From Paraburkholderia mimosarum LMG 23256 = NBRC 106338 (GTDB lineage: Bacteria > Pseudomonadota > Gammaproteobacteria > Burkholderiales > Burkholderiaceae), in NCBI RefSeq assembly GCF_000739815.1, contig NZ_BBJJ01000022.1, positions 60,612 through 124,611 on the forward strand: a stretch of DNA of 64,000 bases, read 5' to 3'. The translations under genes were made by a program, and so were the position numbers. The notes below the pieces were generated by a model, which saw only the letters and a list, made by a program, of their open reading frames with translations, made no database searches and was not told the DNA's origin. This document shows, one piece after another, positions 24,975 to 33,537 of the stretch (position 1 is its first letter; each line of letters begins with the position of its first letter).

Positions 24975-25646
24975 TCAGCCGAGCATGGCTAAAGCCGTCG
25001 TCAGAACGGCGCGTTTGAATGCCTTGGGACGCCGCGGTAAGGAAGAGAACGGACTCAGTACATGGCTATAGGCGACAGTTTTGCTGATGCCATTGGCGAG
25101 CATCGTGAACATGATGTCGGGATCTTGCCGCGAAATCTCACCTGCGTCGATCGCATCGATGAGCAACGGCACGAACACATCATGAAACGGCCGCACCACC
25201 CGTTCGATCAGCAGGTTAAGGCGCTCTCCAGTTTCGGTTGCGGCAGTCGAAAAAAACATGCCAACGTCTGGCGTCAGAAACACCTGGTCGATCAGGATCG
25301 ACACGGCGCCCTCGACGCGCGCTCGCGGTCCTGGACCTGAAATCTCCCGCAAGGCGGCGGTCTTCGCGACCATGGGAGCCACTTCGTCGGCAATCTGGTC
25401 CACCACGGCAATCCACAGCGCTTCCTTCGAGCCGTAGTGATGCGCGACCAGCGCGGGGTCGACACCCGACGCCCTGGCGATTTCGCGCACGCTCGTCGCC
25501 TCATAGCCGCTCCTCGCGAACGCCCCTCGGGCAGTGCGAAGCAATGCGTCGGCGCCACCCGCGTCGCTGCACACTGGGCGGCCGCGCGACCGACGGGGCG
25601 TGGGAGTCGTCGTGGCGCACTGGGTTTGATCGTGAGGGTGTTTCAT
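24975..25646 (-). CDS. TetR-family transcriptional regulator
   Basis: 223 residues from the ATG at 25644-25646. The DNA-binding domain is about residues 30-80: ARGAFARSGYEATSVREIAR, ASGVDPALVAHHYGSKEALW. The C-terminal domain resembles that of CerR/YbiH-type TetR proteins, with FFSTAATETGERLNLLIERV and DAGEISRQDPDIMFTMLANG. It is divergent from the type II NADH dehydrogenase gene with 138 bases between the starts, so it probably controls that promoter. The ligand is unknown. Confidence 0.85.
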   Translation of the reverse strand: MKHPHDQTQCATTTPTPRRSRGRPVCSDAGGADALLRTARGAFARSGYEATSVREIARASGVDPALVAHHYGSKEALWIAVVDQIADEVAPMVAKTAALREISGPGPRARVEGAVSILIDQVFLTPDVGMFFSTAATETGERLNLLIERVVRPFHDVFVPLLIDAIDAGEISRQDPDIMFTMLANGISKTVAYSHVLSPFSSLPRRPKAFKRAVLTTALAMLG

Positions 25647-25722
25647 CGGCGACGGTAGATCGTGTTCAAGGAAAACTAAGAATTTTAACGGGTGCCGCAC
25701 CGCGAATAGCAGCGGCACCGAT

Positions 25723-25751
25723 TTGACATGAACCCTTCGAAACCTTAGTAT
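25723..25751 (+). promoter_or_regulatory. Sigma70-type promoter for the NADH dehydrogenase gene
   Basis: TTGACA (25723-25728) and TAGTAT (25746-25751) are separated by 17 bases, giving a consensus -35 and a 4/6 -10. The start codon follows 34 bases later. The TetR repressor is encoded divergently. Confidence 0.6.
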
Positions 25752-25784
25752 CGCATTAATTCATCACTCGTAGAATATTCACCC

Positions 25785-27077
25785 ATGCGCCAGACCACCC
25801 GGATCGTCATCGTCGGCGGCGGTATCGCTGGACTTCTGCTCGCGACCAGACTGGGCAACACGCTTGGCCGCAGCGGCCGCGCTCAGGTCACGTTGATCGA
25901 CAAAAGCGCAACCCACATCTGGAAGCCCATGCTGCACACGATCGCGGCGGGCACGCGCGATGTCCAGCAACAGCAGGTCATCTATCTCGCCCACGCTCGC
26001 GACCACGGCTTCAACTATCAGCCAGGCGAGATGGAAGGCCTGGACCGCAATGCGCGAATCGTAAAGCTGGCTGCGCTGCGTTCGAAGTCGGGTGAAATTG
26101 TGATCGGCCCGCGCACCGTCGAATACGATGTACTGATTCTTGCGTTAGGCAGTCGCGCCAACGACTTCAGCACCCCAGGCATCCTCGATCATTGCCATTT
26201 CATTGACAGCCAGGCACAGGCTGAGGTCTTCAACGAAGCATTGCGAATCCGCATATTCCAGAGTGTTGTGACGAATAGCGCGTTGCGCGTGTCGATCGTC
26301 GGCGCCGGAGCGACTGGCGTCGAACTGGCAGCGGAATTGAGCCGCTTGCTCGAAGTGGCGTCGAGTTACGGCGACCCCGGCATCCGCTCACGTCTGAACC
26401 TCACCCTTTATGAAAGCGCACCGCGCGTACTGGCCGCGTTTCCGCCGGCGGTGTCGGAGTCCAGTGAGGCACAGTTACGGCATATTGGTTTCACGGTGCG
26501 AACCGGCACGCGAGTGACCGCCGCCGAACCCGATGGACTCCGGTTGGGCGATGGCAGCCACCGACCGGCGGATTTGATGGTGTGGGCGGCGGGCGTCAAG
26601 GCCCCTGATTTTCTAAGCAAACTGGATGGGATCGAGATCAATCGTTCCAATCAGATCGCCGTCAGGCCAACCCTGCAGGCGCAGGACGACGACACACTGT
26701 TCGCGATCGGCGATTGCGCGACGTTGACGCTCGCCGGCAATGAACGTCCTCTCGCACCCACGGCGCAAGTCGCCACGCAGCAGGCACAACATCTCGCCAG
26801 GCACTTGCCGGGCTGGCTAGGCGGCGGCTCATTGCCCGACTTTGCATTTCACGACTTCGGCGCGCTGGTATCGCTGAGCGACTACAACGCCTTTGGGACG
26901 CTCGGGCAGTTCGGGTTCTTCCGTGGCGGATTCATCAAGGGCCGATTCGCGCAGTTCAGTCACGCCATGCTCTACCGGCAACATCAGCAGGCTTTGCACG
27001 GTTTTGGCAAGGCCATGATGCTGTGGACCGCCGAGCAGATCAACGGCCTCGTGCAGCCGAAGATACGGCTGAGCTGA
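25785..27077 (+). CDS. ndh: Type II NADH:quinone oxidoreductase (NDH-2)
   Basis: 430 residues. The FAD-binding Rossmann motif is IVIVGGGIAGLLLATRLG (5-22), the NADH-binding one VSIVGAGATGVELAAELS (about 166-183), and DDTLFAIGDCATL closes the FAD site. The C-terminal portion includes FGTLGQFGFFRGGFIKGRFA and a membrane-binding amphipathic helix. NDH-2 oxidises NADH and reduces ubiquinone without pumping protons, as a peripheral inner-membrane enzyme. The ribosome-binding site is poor, but the start follows a good promoter and the N-terminus fits the family. A perfect hairpin follows the stop. Confidence 0.92.
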   Translation: MRQTTRIVIVGGGIAGLLLATRLGNTLGRSGRAQVTLIDKSATHIWKPMLHTIAAGTRDVQQQQVIYLAHARDHGFNYQPGEMEGLDRNARIVKLAALRSKSGEIVIGPRTVEYDVLILALGSRANDFSTPGILDHCHFIDSQAQAEVFNEALRIRIFQSVVTNSALRVSIVGAGATGVELAAELSRLLEVASSYGDPGIRSRLNLTLYESAPRVLAAFPPAVSESSEAQLRHIGFTVRTGTRVTAAEPDGLRLGDGSHRPADLMVWAAGVKAPDFLSKLDGIEINRSNQIAVRPTLQAQDDDTLFAIGDCATLTLAGNERPLAPTAQVATQQAQHLARHLPGWLGGGSLPDFAFHDFGALVSLSDYNAFGTLGQFGFFRGGFIKGRFAQFSHAMLYRQHQQALHGFGKAMMLWTAEQINGLVQPKIRLS

Positions 27078-27081
27078 ACGC

Positions 27082-27101
27082 CACCTGTCGCTTGACAGGT
27101 G
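27082..27101 (+). terminator. Perfect hairpin just after ndh
   Basis: CACCTGTC-gctt-GACAGGTG, an 8-base-pair stem with a 4-base loop, starts 4 bases after the ndh stop. There is no T-run, so it may protect the 3' end or terminate weakly. Confidence 0.45.
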
Positions 27102-27700
27102 TGCAAGGGACGTGTGCAAATCTTGTGCGAACGACTCAAGCTGGCCGCACTCGGACCGACGATGCGGGTGGGTGAATTTGCTCAGGCGCCGACCCGATGC
27201 ATGGAAGTGCGTACATCGACCATCGTCTGACGCTTCCGGTTCGACTGGCATACCGGCCCCACGGCAATCGCCGGGGCGAGCATTCGTAAGAGCGTAGGGC
27301 ACTCGCGCCAACTCTGACGATCAGTCGCAAAACTGTGGCGCCAGTCGCACTTGCTCTGACGCTCTACGCCTGTCTTGCCCGTTGCGCTAACTAGTATCGA
27401 GTTAGCTGAAAAGCGGATCTCGTCATTGCTGCTAGCGTAGTGAAAGGAACAACGGCCATGCGCCGCGAAAACGAACAGGCTGAACCCTGTTTGGAGGGGC
27501 GGTCACGCCAAAGCGCTTCACGGACCGCCCCGAGCGTGGTCGAAAAACCCGGGACTCGCTGCTCGGGTGCACCGTTCGCATGTGTGGCAAAACACATCCC
27601 CCTTCAATTTTCCCTCCGCGTTGAACGCGAAAATATCCTATGCTGCCTGCACCGGTTGAGATCTTCCCTCCGTTCGACTTGACGACGACGCTGATAAAAA
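27102..27700. other. Intergenic stretch before cytochrome c4, with one doubtful small frame
   Basis: About 600 bases. A frame at 27458-27682 (74 codons, MRRENEQAEPCLEGRSRQ at the start) is preceded by aaaggaac but its product is unlike known proteins, so I leave it as doubtful. A perfect palindrome, CGCGTTGAACGCG, lies at 27617-27629, about 70 bases before the c4 start, and may mark its promoter. Confidence 0.4.
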
Positions 27701-28315
27701 ATGATCCTCGGTCCAGGAACGCCCGTCATTGCGTTATTTGTCGCCGCTGGCCTCATCGCGACGCCGGCCCTCGCGCAAAGCGAGGATGGCGCGCGCATCG
27801 CCATGCAGATTTGTTCCGGCTGCCACGGTGTAGGCGGGCGCAGCGAATCGCCGATGTTTCCTAAGCTCAATGCGCAGACACCCGAATACATTGAAGCCCA
27901 ATTGAAGGGATTCCGCGAGCACGCGCGTGGCGAAAACACAGCCCGCGATTACATGTGGGGCATGGCTGCACTGCTGGATGAAGCCGCGGTCAAATCGCTG
28001 GCCGCCTATTTCTCGCGCCAGCCGGCAACGCGAGGCGCGAGCGGCGACGCCGCCCTGACGGCCAAGGGGCAGGAAATCTTCGAGCACGGCGTGCCGGATA
28101 AGGGCGTGCCGGCTTGCGCGACATGCCATGGCGCACAGGGCCAGGGGGCTGGCACATTCCCGCGGCTGGCCGGGCAGCACAAGGAATATCTGTTTCATCA
28201 GATCGAAGTTTTCAAAAATGGCACGCGTGGGAATGCGCCCGTGATGAGCGCAGTGGCGCACACCTTGAACGACGAACAGGCAAAGGCCGTGGCCGTCTAT
28301 CTGCAATCCAGATGA
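27701..28315 (+). CDS. Diheme cytochrome c4
   Basis: 204 residues. A Sec signal peptide (VIALFVAAGLIATPALAQ) is followed by two homologous cytochrome c domains with heme sites CSGCH (38-42) and CATCH (139-143). Axial methionines are likely in SPMFPKLNAQ/MWGMAALL and NAPVMSAVAHTL. Cytochrome c4 is a periplasmic electron carrier to terminal oxidases. In Acidithiobacillus ferrooxidans a c4-type protein (Cyc1) passes electrons onward from the iron oxidase Cyc2. Here it lies 201 bases upstream of a Cyc2-like gene on the same strand. The ATG lacks a good ribosome-binding site, but the signal peptide fits. Confidence 0.88.
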   Translation: MILGPGTPVIALFVAAGLIATPALAQSEDGARIAMQICSGCHGVGGRSESPMFPKLNAQTPEYIEAQLKGFREHARGENTARDYMWGMAALLDEAAVKSLAAYFSRQPATRGASGDAALTAKGQEIFEHGVPDKGVPACATCHGAQGQGAGTFPRLAGQHKEYLFHQIEVFKNGTRGNAPVMSAVAHTLNDEQAKAVAVYLQSR

Positions 28316-28346
28316 GATTTCCTCCGCTTTGCGGGCCGGGGGACTG

Positions 28347-28476
28347 CGGAAAGGCCTTTCCGTCCGTCAACTGATCAGCTGATCTCCGTCAATGCTTCAC
28401 CGGCAGGGCGCAGCAAGATTCACGTTGGCTGATGATTCACCTTCGTTTCCTGCAGTCTTAAGGTTTCCTTAAGGAA
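28347..28476. repeat. Cluster of three perfect palindromes before the cytochrome-porin gene
   Basis: CGGAAAGGCCTTTCCG (28347-28362), GATCAGCTGATC (28373-28384) and TTCCTTAAGGAA (28465-28476) fall within 130 bases between the c4 stop and the Cyc2-like start. A partial copy of the last (CTTAAGG) lies just before it at about 28457. They could be a terminator plus operators for the cytochrome-porin gene. Confidence 0.5.
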
Positions 28477-28516
28477 TGGTGCGATGCGGTGCGACACCGC
28501 AGAGGGAGAAACGATC

Positions 28517-29902
28517 ATGAATTCGGCGCTTGCGCGCGACCGAGCATGCTGGGGCCTGTTTCGTCGCGCCTCTACCGCTGTACTGGCGGCGCTTTGCCTG
28601 TTCCAGGCCTCTGTGGTCCACGCGTTGCCCATATTCGCGCGGCAGACGGGGCAAAGTTGCGTGGCATGTCACGCGGGCGGGCAATTTCCTGAACTGACAC
28701 CCTATGGTCGCTGGTTCAAGTTGAACGGCTATACCCTTGGAAAGCGCACGATTCCGCTAGCGGCAATGGCGACGGTCGATATGAGTAACACAAGGAACAA
28801 CGTTGACTCCAACGGGGCGCCCATCAATCCAAAAAACGGCCTTCCGATCTTCGATGCGGCCAGTATTTTCCTCGCAGGGAAAATTACCGATCATATCGGC
28901 GGATTCGCCCAGTTCACGTACTCGAATTACGATCACCAGAACGGCGACGGCAAGTGGCAGGGGCGCTGGGGATCGGACAACACCGATTTCCGTTTTGTCG
29001 ACAGCATCATAGGCGACACCAGCGACCTGGTACTCGGCCTGACCCTGCACAACAATCCGACCGTGCAGGACGTCTGGAATAGCGCGCCTGCATGGAGCTA
29101 TCCCTACGTTTCTTCGACGATCAGTCCGGTCGCCCGCATTCAGAACCTGCCGATCATCGATGGCGCATTGGCCCAACAGGTCGTTGGCCTGGGCGGCTAC
29201 CTGTATTGGAACAAGACGATCTACGCCGAATTGACGGCGTACAAAACGGCCGATGGCATCTGGTCCTTCCTGAGCCATGGCAACAGTGCGGGCGATCCGG
29301 CTCACCCGCAGATCTATCTGCGCGGGTACAACCCTTACGCGAGAATCGCCTTAACCCACGAATGGGGCCCGCATAGCGTCATGCTAGGCGCGTTCGGGTT
29401 AAGCGTGGAGGTCTATCCCAACGATGCAAACTCATTCCCGATATTCGTGCAGGGCGTAACCCGCTATCGGGATATTGGCGCGGACGCCCAGTATGAGTAC
29501 ATTCTCGACCCGCATACGATTACCGCGCAGGCGCTCTATGTCAAAGAGAACATTCACGATCCGAACAATTTCGTTCTCGGCGACAGCACGTCGGGGAATT
29601 TGAACAGCCTGCGGCTCAAGGCGTCGTACATCTACCAGAACAAATACGGCGTAAGCCTTTCCTTCTTCAATACGACGGGCAGTTCCGATAGTGTCGCTTA
29701 CGCCGGCAGCGCGAATTTTTCACCGAATACGCAAGGCTGGACACCCGAGATTTTCTGGATCCCGGTGCAATACGTGCGCATTGGCTTGCAGTACACACAT
29801 TTCACCAAATACCTTGGCGCGACCACCAACTACGATGGTAACGGACGCAACGCAAGGTCCAACGACACACTGTTTCTCTATGTGTGGGCTGCGTCGTGGT
29901 GA
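28517..29902 (+). CDS. Cyc2-like fused cytochrome-porin (outer-membrane monoheme cytochrome)
   Basis: 461 residues from the ATG at 28517, with gggagaa upstream. A signal peptide ending at about VHA (residue 36) is followed at once by LPIFARQTGQSCVACHAGGQ, with the single heme site at 48-52, then PELTPYGRWFKLNGYTLGKR. This is the arrangement of Cyc2 (PxFARQTxxxCxxCH...PxLxxxGRxFKxxGY, from memory). The remaining 390 residues are beta-strand-rich, alternating and aromatic, and end in YVWAASW, as in outer-membrane beta-barrels. The length matches Cyc2 (about 430-490). Cyc2 oxidises Fe(II) at the cell surface. A different donor, or a different cluster of this broad family, is possible. Confidence 0.75.
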   Translation: MNSALARDRACWGLFRRASTAVLAALCLFQASVVHALPIFARQTGQSCVACHAGGQFPELTPYGRWFKLNGYTLGKRTIPLAAMATVDMSNTRNNVDSNGAPINPKNGLPIFDAASIFLAGKITDHIGGFAQFTYSNYDHQNGDGKWQGRWGSDNTDFRFVDSIIGDTSDLVLGLTLHNNPTVQDVWNSAPAWSYPYVSSTISPVARIQNLPIIDGALAQQVVGLGGYLYWNKTIYAELTAYKTADGIWSFLSHGNSAGDPAHPQIYLRGYNPYARIALTHEWGPHSVMLGAFGLSVEVYPNDANSFPIFVQGVTRYRDIGADAQYEYILDPHTITAQALYVKENIHDPNNFVLGDSTSGNLNSLRLKASYIYQNKYGVSLSFFNTTGSSDSVAYAGSANFSPNTQGWTPEIFWIPVQYVRIGLQYTHFTKYLGATTNYDGNGRNARSNDTLFLYVWAASW

Positions 29903-30050
29903 AACGGGTTGCGCGTCGGCACGCCGCGAGGCCCGCAAAAACATGGCTTTGATGGCCGCGTGGCGGGAGTCAGTCGGGAGTCAGCGTTATCCGGCGCTTG
30001 CGTGAGGTGGACCTGAATCCAGGTCCGCTATCCACGCCCTTAAGCGCCGT

Positions 30051-30365
30051 TCAGGCCTTCTTGACGTACGCACTGCACCAACCCTTGGCGCTGACCAGTT
30101 TGCCGGCAAACAGCGGGCAAGGTCCGGACGTATCGCCGGGCTTTCCCTGATAGAGCTGACAATTGGCGCAGGCTTGCCCTGCCTGATACTTCGGGTACCT
30201 GGTGGTGTCGACGGTCGCGGCGTCGGCTTTGTAGCCGAGGGTTTGGGCCGTGGGGTCGTTCTCGGAGACTTCCGCGGAAGCCGCGCGCGACTCGGTTTGG
30301 AGCACCGACGCAGACGCCAGAGAGGCGGCGACAATAATGAAGTGACGGCGTGAGACTTGCATCAT
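30051..30365 (-). CDS. High-potential iron-sulfur protein (HiPIP), Tat-exported
   Basis: 104 residues from ATG at 30363-30365; the adjacent second ATG at 30360-30362 is equally possible and better spaced from aaggag. The leader has a twin-arginine motif SRRHFIIVAASLASAS, used to export folded cofactor proteins. The mature domain carries four cysteines, C66, C69, C83 and C97 (CANCQLY, CPLFAGKLVSAKGWC), which bind a [4Fe-4S](3+/2+) cluster. HiPIPs are soluble periplasmic electron carriers between cytochromes and oxidases or reaction centres. In Acidithiobacillus the HiPIP Iro is linked to iron oxidation. It converges on the Cyc2-like gene, 148 bases away. Confidence 0.92.
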   Translation of the reverse strand: MMQVSRRHFIIVAASLASASVLQTESRAASAEVSENDPTAQTLGYKADAATVDTTRYPKYQAGQACANCQLYQGKPGDTSGPCPLFAGKLVSAKGWCSAYVKKA

Positions 30366-30476
30366 GCACTCCTTTTTACCAGGGGAAATACTGATGCGAG
30401 GAAACGGCTCGCGCGAGGCATTGGCGACGCGGACCGCGGCAGTTTCACCATTATTGGGACGGCAACCCGGGCGCGA

Positions 30477-30490
30477 TTGATTTGCGTCAA
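30477..30490. promoter_or_regulatory. FNR-like box upstream of HiPIP
   Basis: TTGATTTGCGTCAA (TTGAT-N4-GTCAA) differs from the FNR consensus at one position. It lies 112-125 bases before the HiPIP start, at about the distance seen for the consensus box before the SHP gene. Confidence 0.5.
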
Positions 30491-30648
30491 TGATCCTGCG
30501 GCGAGCCCGGCCGCCATCCGCATACGACGGCATGCCGACCGTGTATGCGACCGTTTCGCCGATGGCAGGCACAGGACACGAGACGCAGAAGGCTGGCCGT
30601 CTCTCGATCTCCCTTGTCTCGTGTAAAAGTCCATTGCCTGGCGGCTCG

Positions 30649-31800
30649 TCAATTACCCGTGCGCAACGTCCAGACCGTCGCCGAATTGGTGCTGTCGTCC
30701 ACGGCGGCAAATTGCAGGTGATGCTGGCTGTCCATGCCGAATGCGAGTCCGAACGCGGAACCCGGCGCGGGGTCGACCGACAGCTGCGCGACGAATTGCC
30801 CATCCACGGTGAATTCGACGATTTCGCTGGGCTGCTGCGGGTCGGCGTTCACGGCGTCCCCGTTGGCGGTGACGAGATGCCCGTTGGGCGCAAGCGCAAG
30901 CGCGAGTGGCCCATGCAGGTGGGTGTTGTCCTGATAGATCATCCGCCCTACGCCGGCGCTATGACTCGCACCCGCCGCACCGTAAATCGCGAACACCGCG
31001 TTGTCGCCCGTCGAGGCGACGTAGAGCACATCGTGGAGCGCGTCGTACGCAAGCCCCGTCGGGCCGACGACGAGCGCAGCCGGGTCGGTGCGATGCTGGT
31101 AGCCCGAAGCGATGATCGTCGAGGTCGGCAGTTCCGTCACGCCGTTCTCGCCGATCGCCAGATCGATTCGTGCCACCTTGCCATTCAGCACGTCCGACAC
31201 GAAGACCTTCACGACCTGGCCGCCGTCGATCACGGCGAGATCCCATGGTCCGTCCAGCAGATGCGAGTCCTTCAGCTCCCTGACGAGGTGCCCTTGCGGA
31301 TTGATGACGAGAAGCGAGCCCGGCGCGACGACGTTCTTGCCATCGGTGGTCGGCACGTTGCCCACCAGCACGAAGCCGTTGCCCAGCACGGCGAGGGCCG
31401 TGGTGAGACCGAGGTTGTGCCCCGCAAAAAAGGTCACCGGACTGCTGTTGGGGACGATCTTCACGATCGTCGTACCGGTGCCTTGCAGATTCGATTGCGC
31501 ATTGAAGTTGGACACCACGACATCGCCGGGCTTGAGCGTGCTCCATGAGGGCACGCCAGCCGGTACGAACGCGATGCCATAGGGATTGACATCGCCGTTG
31601 GCCGGCACGGTCGATGAAGTCGCGAACTGCGGCGGCAGGATCGATTCGGGACCGCTGGCCCAGGCGCTTCCCAGCGTTGCGGCGAGGAGCCCCGCACCCA
31701 ACGCCAGCTCGCGCAGGCAACGGGACACGCGCGGCGCGAGGACCGCGGCATCCAGGCAGACGGATGAACGACATGCAGACAACGAAGGCGAAGCTTTCAT
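30649..31800 (-). CDS. Secreted NHL/SMP30-like beta-propeller protein
   Basis: 383 residues from the ATG at 31798-31800, with a strong aaggaggt. A signal peptide region (LRELALGAGLLAATLGSAWA) starts the protein, so it is periplasmic or secreted. Propeller blades can be seen as repeated hydrophobic strands: VNPYGIAFVPAGVPSWSTL, LAVLGNGFVLVGNVPTTDG, DGPWDLAVIDGGQVVKVFV, VGPTGLAYDALHDVLYVAS and HGPLALALAPNGHLVTAN. No catalytic residues are obvious. It lies 283 bases upstream of HiPIP on the same strand, but the spacing and the FNR-like box between them argue for separate transcripts. The function is unknown. Confidence 0.8.
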   Translation of the reverse strand: MKASPSLSACRSSVCLDAAVLAPRVSRCLRELALGAGLLAATLGSAWASGPESILPPQFATSSTVPANGDVNPYGIAFVPAGVPSWSTLKPGDVVVSNFNAQSNLQGTGTTIVKIVPNSSPVTFFAGHNLGLTTALAVLGNGFVLVGNVPTTDGKNVVAPGSLLVINPQGHLVRELKDSHLLDGPWDLAVIDGGQVVKVFVSDVLNGKVARIDLAIGENGVTELPTSTIIASGYQHRTDPAALVVGPTGLAYDALHDVLYVASTGDNAVFAIYGAAGASHSAGVGRMIYQDNTHLHGPLALALAPNGHLVTANGDAVNADPQQPSEIVEFTVDGQFVAQLSVDPAPGSAFGLAFGMDSQHHLQFAAVDDSTNSATVWTLRTGN

Positions 31801-31935
31801 CTGACACCTCCTTCTAGCGGGGACGGTCCAGCGAGCCTGGACCCGTCGCGCGGCCAGTGGAGCCACCATGCTTCGCGCGCCCCGCGTCCTGCATAAACGA
31901 ACCACGAAGGCGGCTATTCCCTCCTTGGCGCGCCA

Positions 31936-32874
31936 TCAGCGCGCACGCTTGCGCGGCGCGGGCGCCGCCGCCAACTGCCCCACCAGAAAATCGACGAAAG
32001 CGCGCACGCGCGACGTCAGATAACGCGCGTGCGGATACAGCAGAATGAACGGCCGCGTGCGCCCGCCCACGTCGCGCAGCACCTCCACGAGGCGACCCTC
32101 GCGCAGATCGTCCTCGACCACGAAGCGATACGTCTGAAAAAGCCCCGCACCGGCGCGCGCGAGTGTCACGCCGGCGAGCGCGTCGCCCGAGGTTCCGTAA
32201 CCTCCTCTAGTGAGCACATCGCCGTCTTCGTTCGACCCTTCGAAGATCCACGCGAGGTGGCGGCCACTGCTCGGCATTTCGAACTGTATGCAGTCGTGCG
32301 ACTGGAGATCCGCCACGGTCTTCGGCACGCCCGCGCGTTTCAGATATCCCGGCGTTGCCACCACCACCATTTCCGCGTCTTCCAGCTTGCGCGCCACGAG
32401 GTTGGAATCTGCGGGCGCGCGACCGCGTATCGCAAGGTCGAAACCTTCATCGGCGAAGTCGATGTTGCGGTTGCTCAGGTGCGTCTCGACCTGCACCTGC
32501 GGATAGCGCTCACGAAACGCGGGCAGCAGCGGCAGCACGCGGTAGTGTCCATAAGGCGTGGGCATGCTGATGCGCAGCACGCCGGCCGGCGTGGTTTGCT
32601 CGCCGGTGACTTCGCGCTCGGCGTCCACGAGCTGCGACAGGGCCTGGCGGCATTGCTCGAAATAGCGCCGCCCCGCGTCGGTCAGGCGTATCTGGCGCGT
32701 GGTGCGCACGAAGAGGCGCACGCCGAGCCGCTCTTCGAGCCGCGCTACGGAACGGCTCACCGCGGCGGGCGTGACGCTCGCCGCATTCGCCGCCAGCGTG
32801 AAGCTGCCCAGTTCCGCCGCGAGGCAAAAGAGTTCGATGCTGCCGAGCAGCAGGTCGTCGAATTTTCGTTGCAT
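31936..32874 (-). CDS. LysR-family transcriptional regulator
   Basis: 312 residues from MQRKFDDLL. The helix-turn-helix lies in ELFCLAAELGSFTLAANAAS and TPAAVSRSVARLEERLG, the effector domain in the rest (LRISMPTPYGHYRVLPLLPA onward). It is of the CrgA/DmlR-like group common in Burkholderia. It is divergent from the RidA-family gene with 172 bases between the starts, so that gene is its most likely target. The C-terminus is unusually basic (APAPRKRAR). The ligand is unknown. Confidence 0.87.
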   Translation of the reverse strand: MQRKFDDLLLGSIELFCLAAELGSFTLAANAASVTPAAVSRSVARLEERLGVRLFVRTTRQIRLTDAGRRYFEQCRQALSQLVDAEREVTGEQTTPAGVLRISMPTPYGHYRVLPLLPAFRERYPQVQVETHLSNRNIDFADEGFDLAIRGRAPADSNLVARKLEDAEMVVVATPGYLKRAGVPKTVADLQSHDCIQFEMPSSGRHLAWIFEGSNEDGDVLTRGGYGTSGDALAGVTLARAGAGLFQTYRFVVEDDLREGRLVEVLRDVGGRTRPFILLYPHARYLTSRVRAFVDFLVGQLAAAPAPRKRAR

Positions 32875-33046
32875 GGCTGATCGCTCTCGCGCCTTTCGTG
32901 ACACGCAACTGCCGTGCTCGATTCATTACACCGCGTTGCCAATGAATTGTGCCGCTGATATTTACCGCCTTCGCGCGTCTGCCTAGAGTGTGCATCAGGC
33001 ATGAGGCGCATGGCGCGCCACGCCATCACCGCTCAAGGAGAACATC

Positions 33047-33511
33047 GTGTCCGTCGAACAAAAACTTGCCGATCTCGGCCTCACCCTGCCCGCCGCGCCG
33101 CAACCGCTCGGCAACTACACGGCCGTTTCCGAGGCAGGCGATTTGCTCTTCATTTCGGGCCAGGTGCCGATTGTGGACGGCAAGCCGCGCTGGACCGGGC
33201 GCGTGGGCGAACAGCTGACGCTCGAAGAAGGCCAGCAGGCCGCGCAGCTCGCCGCGCTCAACGTGCTCGCGCAGATCAAGCGCCACCTGGGCGGCTTCGA
33301 GCGCCTGCACCACATCGTGCGCGTGGAGGGCCATGTGAGCAGCGCCGAGGGCTTCCACAACCAGGCCGGCGTGCTGGACGGCGCATCGGATCTCTTCGCG
33401 GCCGTGCTCGGCGAAAAGGCGGGACACGCACGCTCCGCGTTCTCGCATTCGCAACTGCCCGTGAATCTGGCCGTCGAACTCGTCGTGATCGCCCAGATCC
33501 TGCCCGTGTGA
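33047..33511 (+). CDS. RidA-family (YjgF/YER057c/UK114) protein
   Basis: 154 residues from a GTG start, with aaggag 7-12 bases before it. Features are SEAGDLLFISGQVPIVDGK, QAAQLAALNVLAQIKRHLGG and HARSAFSHSQLPVNLAVELV. The catalytic arginine of true RidA enamine deaminases normally lies in the motif (R)xxxxVxxLPxxxxVEI. Here the corresponding stretch begins ARSAFSHSQLP, so an Arg is present but spacing differs, as in the COG0251 Rid2-7 subgroups. It probably hydrolyses reactive enamines or imines or has a pathway-specific role. It is divergent from a LysR gene and followed by a strong hairpin. Confidence 0.85.
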   Translation: MSVEQKLADLGLTLPAAPQPLGNYTAVSEAGDLLFISGQVPIVDGKPRWTGRVGEQLTLEEGQQAAQLAALNVLAQIKRHLGGFERLHHIVRVEGHVSSAEGFHNQAGVLDGASDLFAAVLGEKAGHARSAFSHSQLPVNLAVELVVIAQILPV

Positions 33512-33537
33512 CCCAGCCTTTCCCGCGGCTCAACGCA

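Noticed and set aside
27458..27682. Small frame of 74 codons before cytochrome c4
   Set aside because: It has a fair ribosome-binding site, but its composition (Arg/Ser/Cys, no pattern) and lack of any relative that I know make it too doubtful for a CDS call.
28517..29902. Claim that the strain oxidises iron
   Set aside because: The motif and layout match Cyc2, but the broader family includes proteins of unknown donor, and heme-porin fusions cannot be assigned a substrate from sequence alone.
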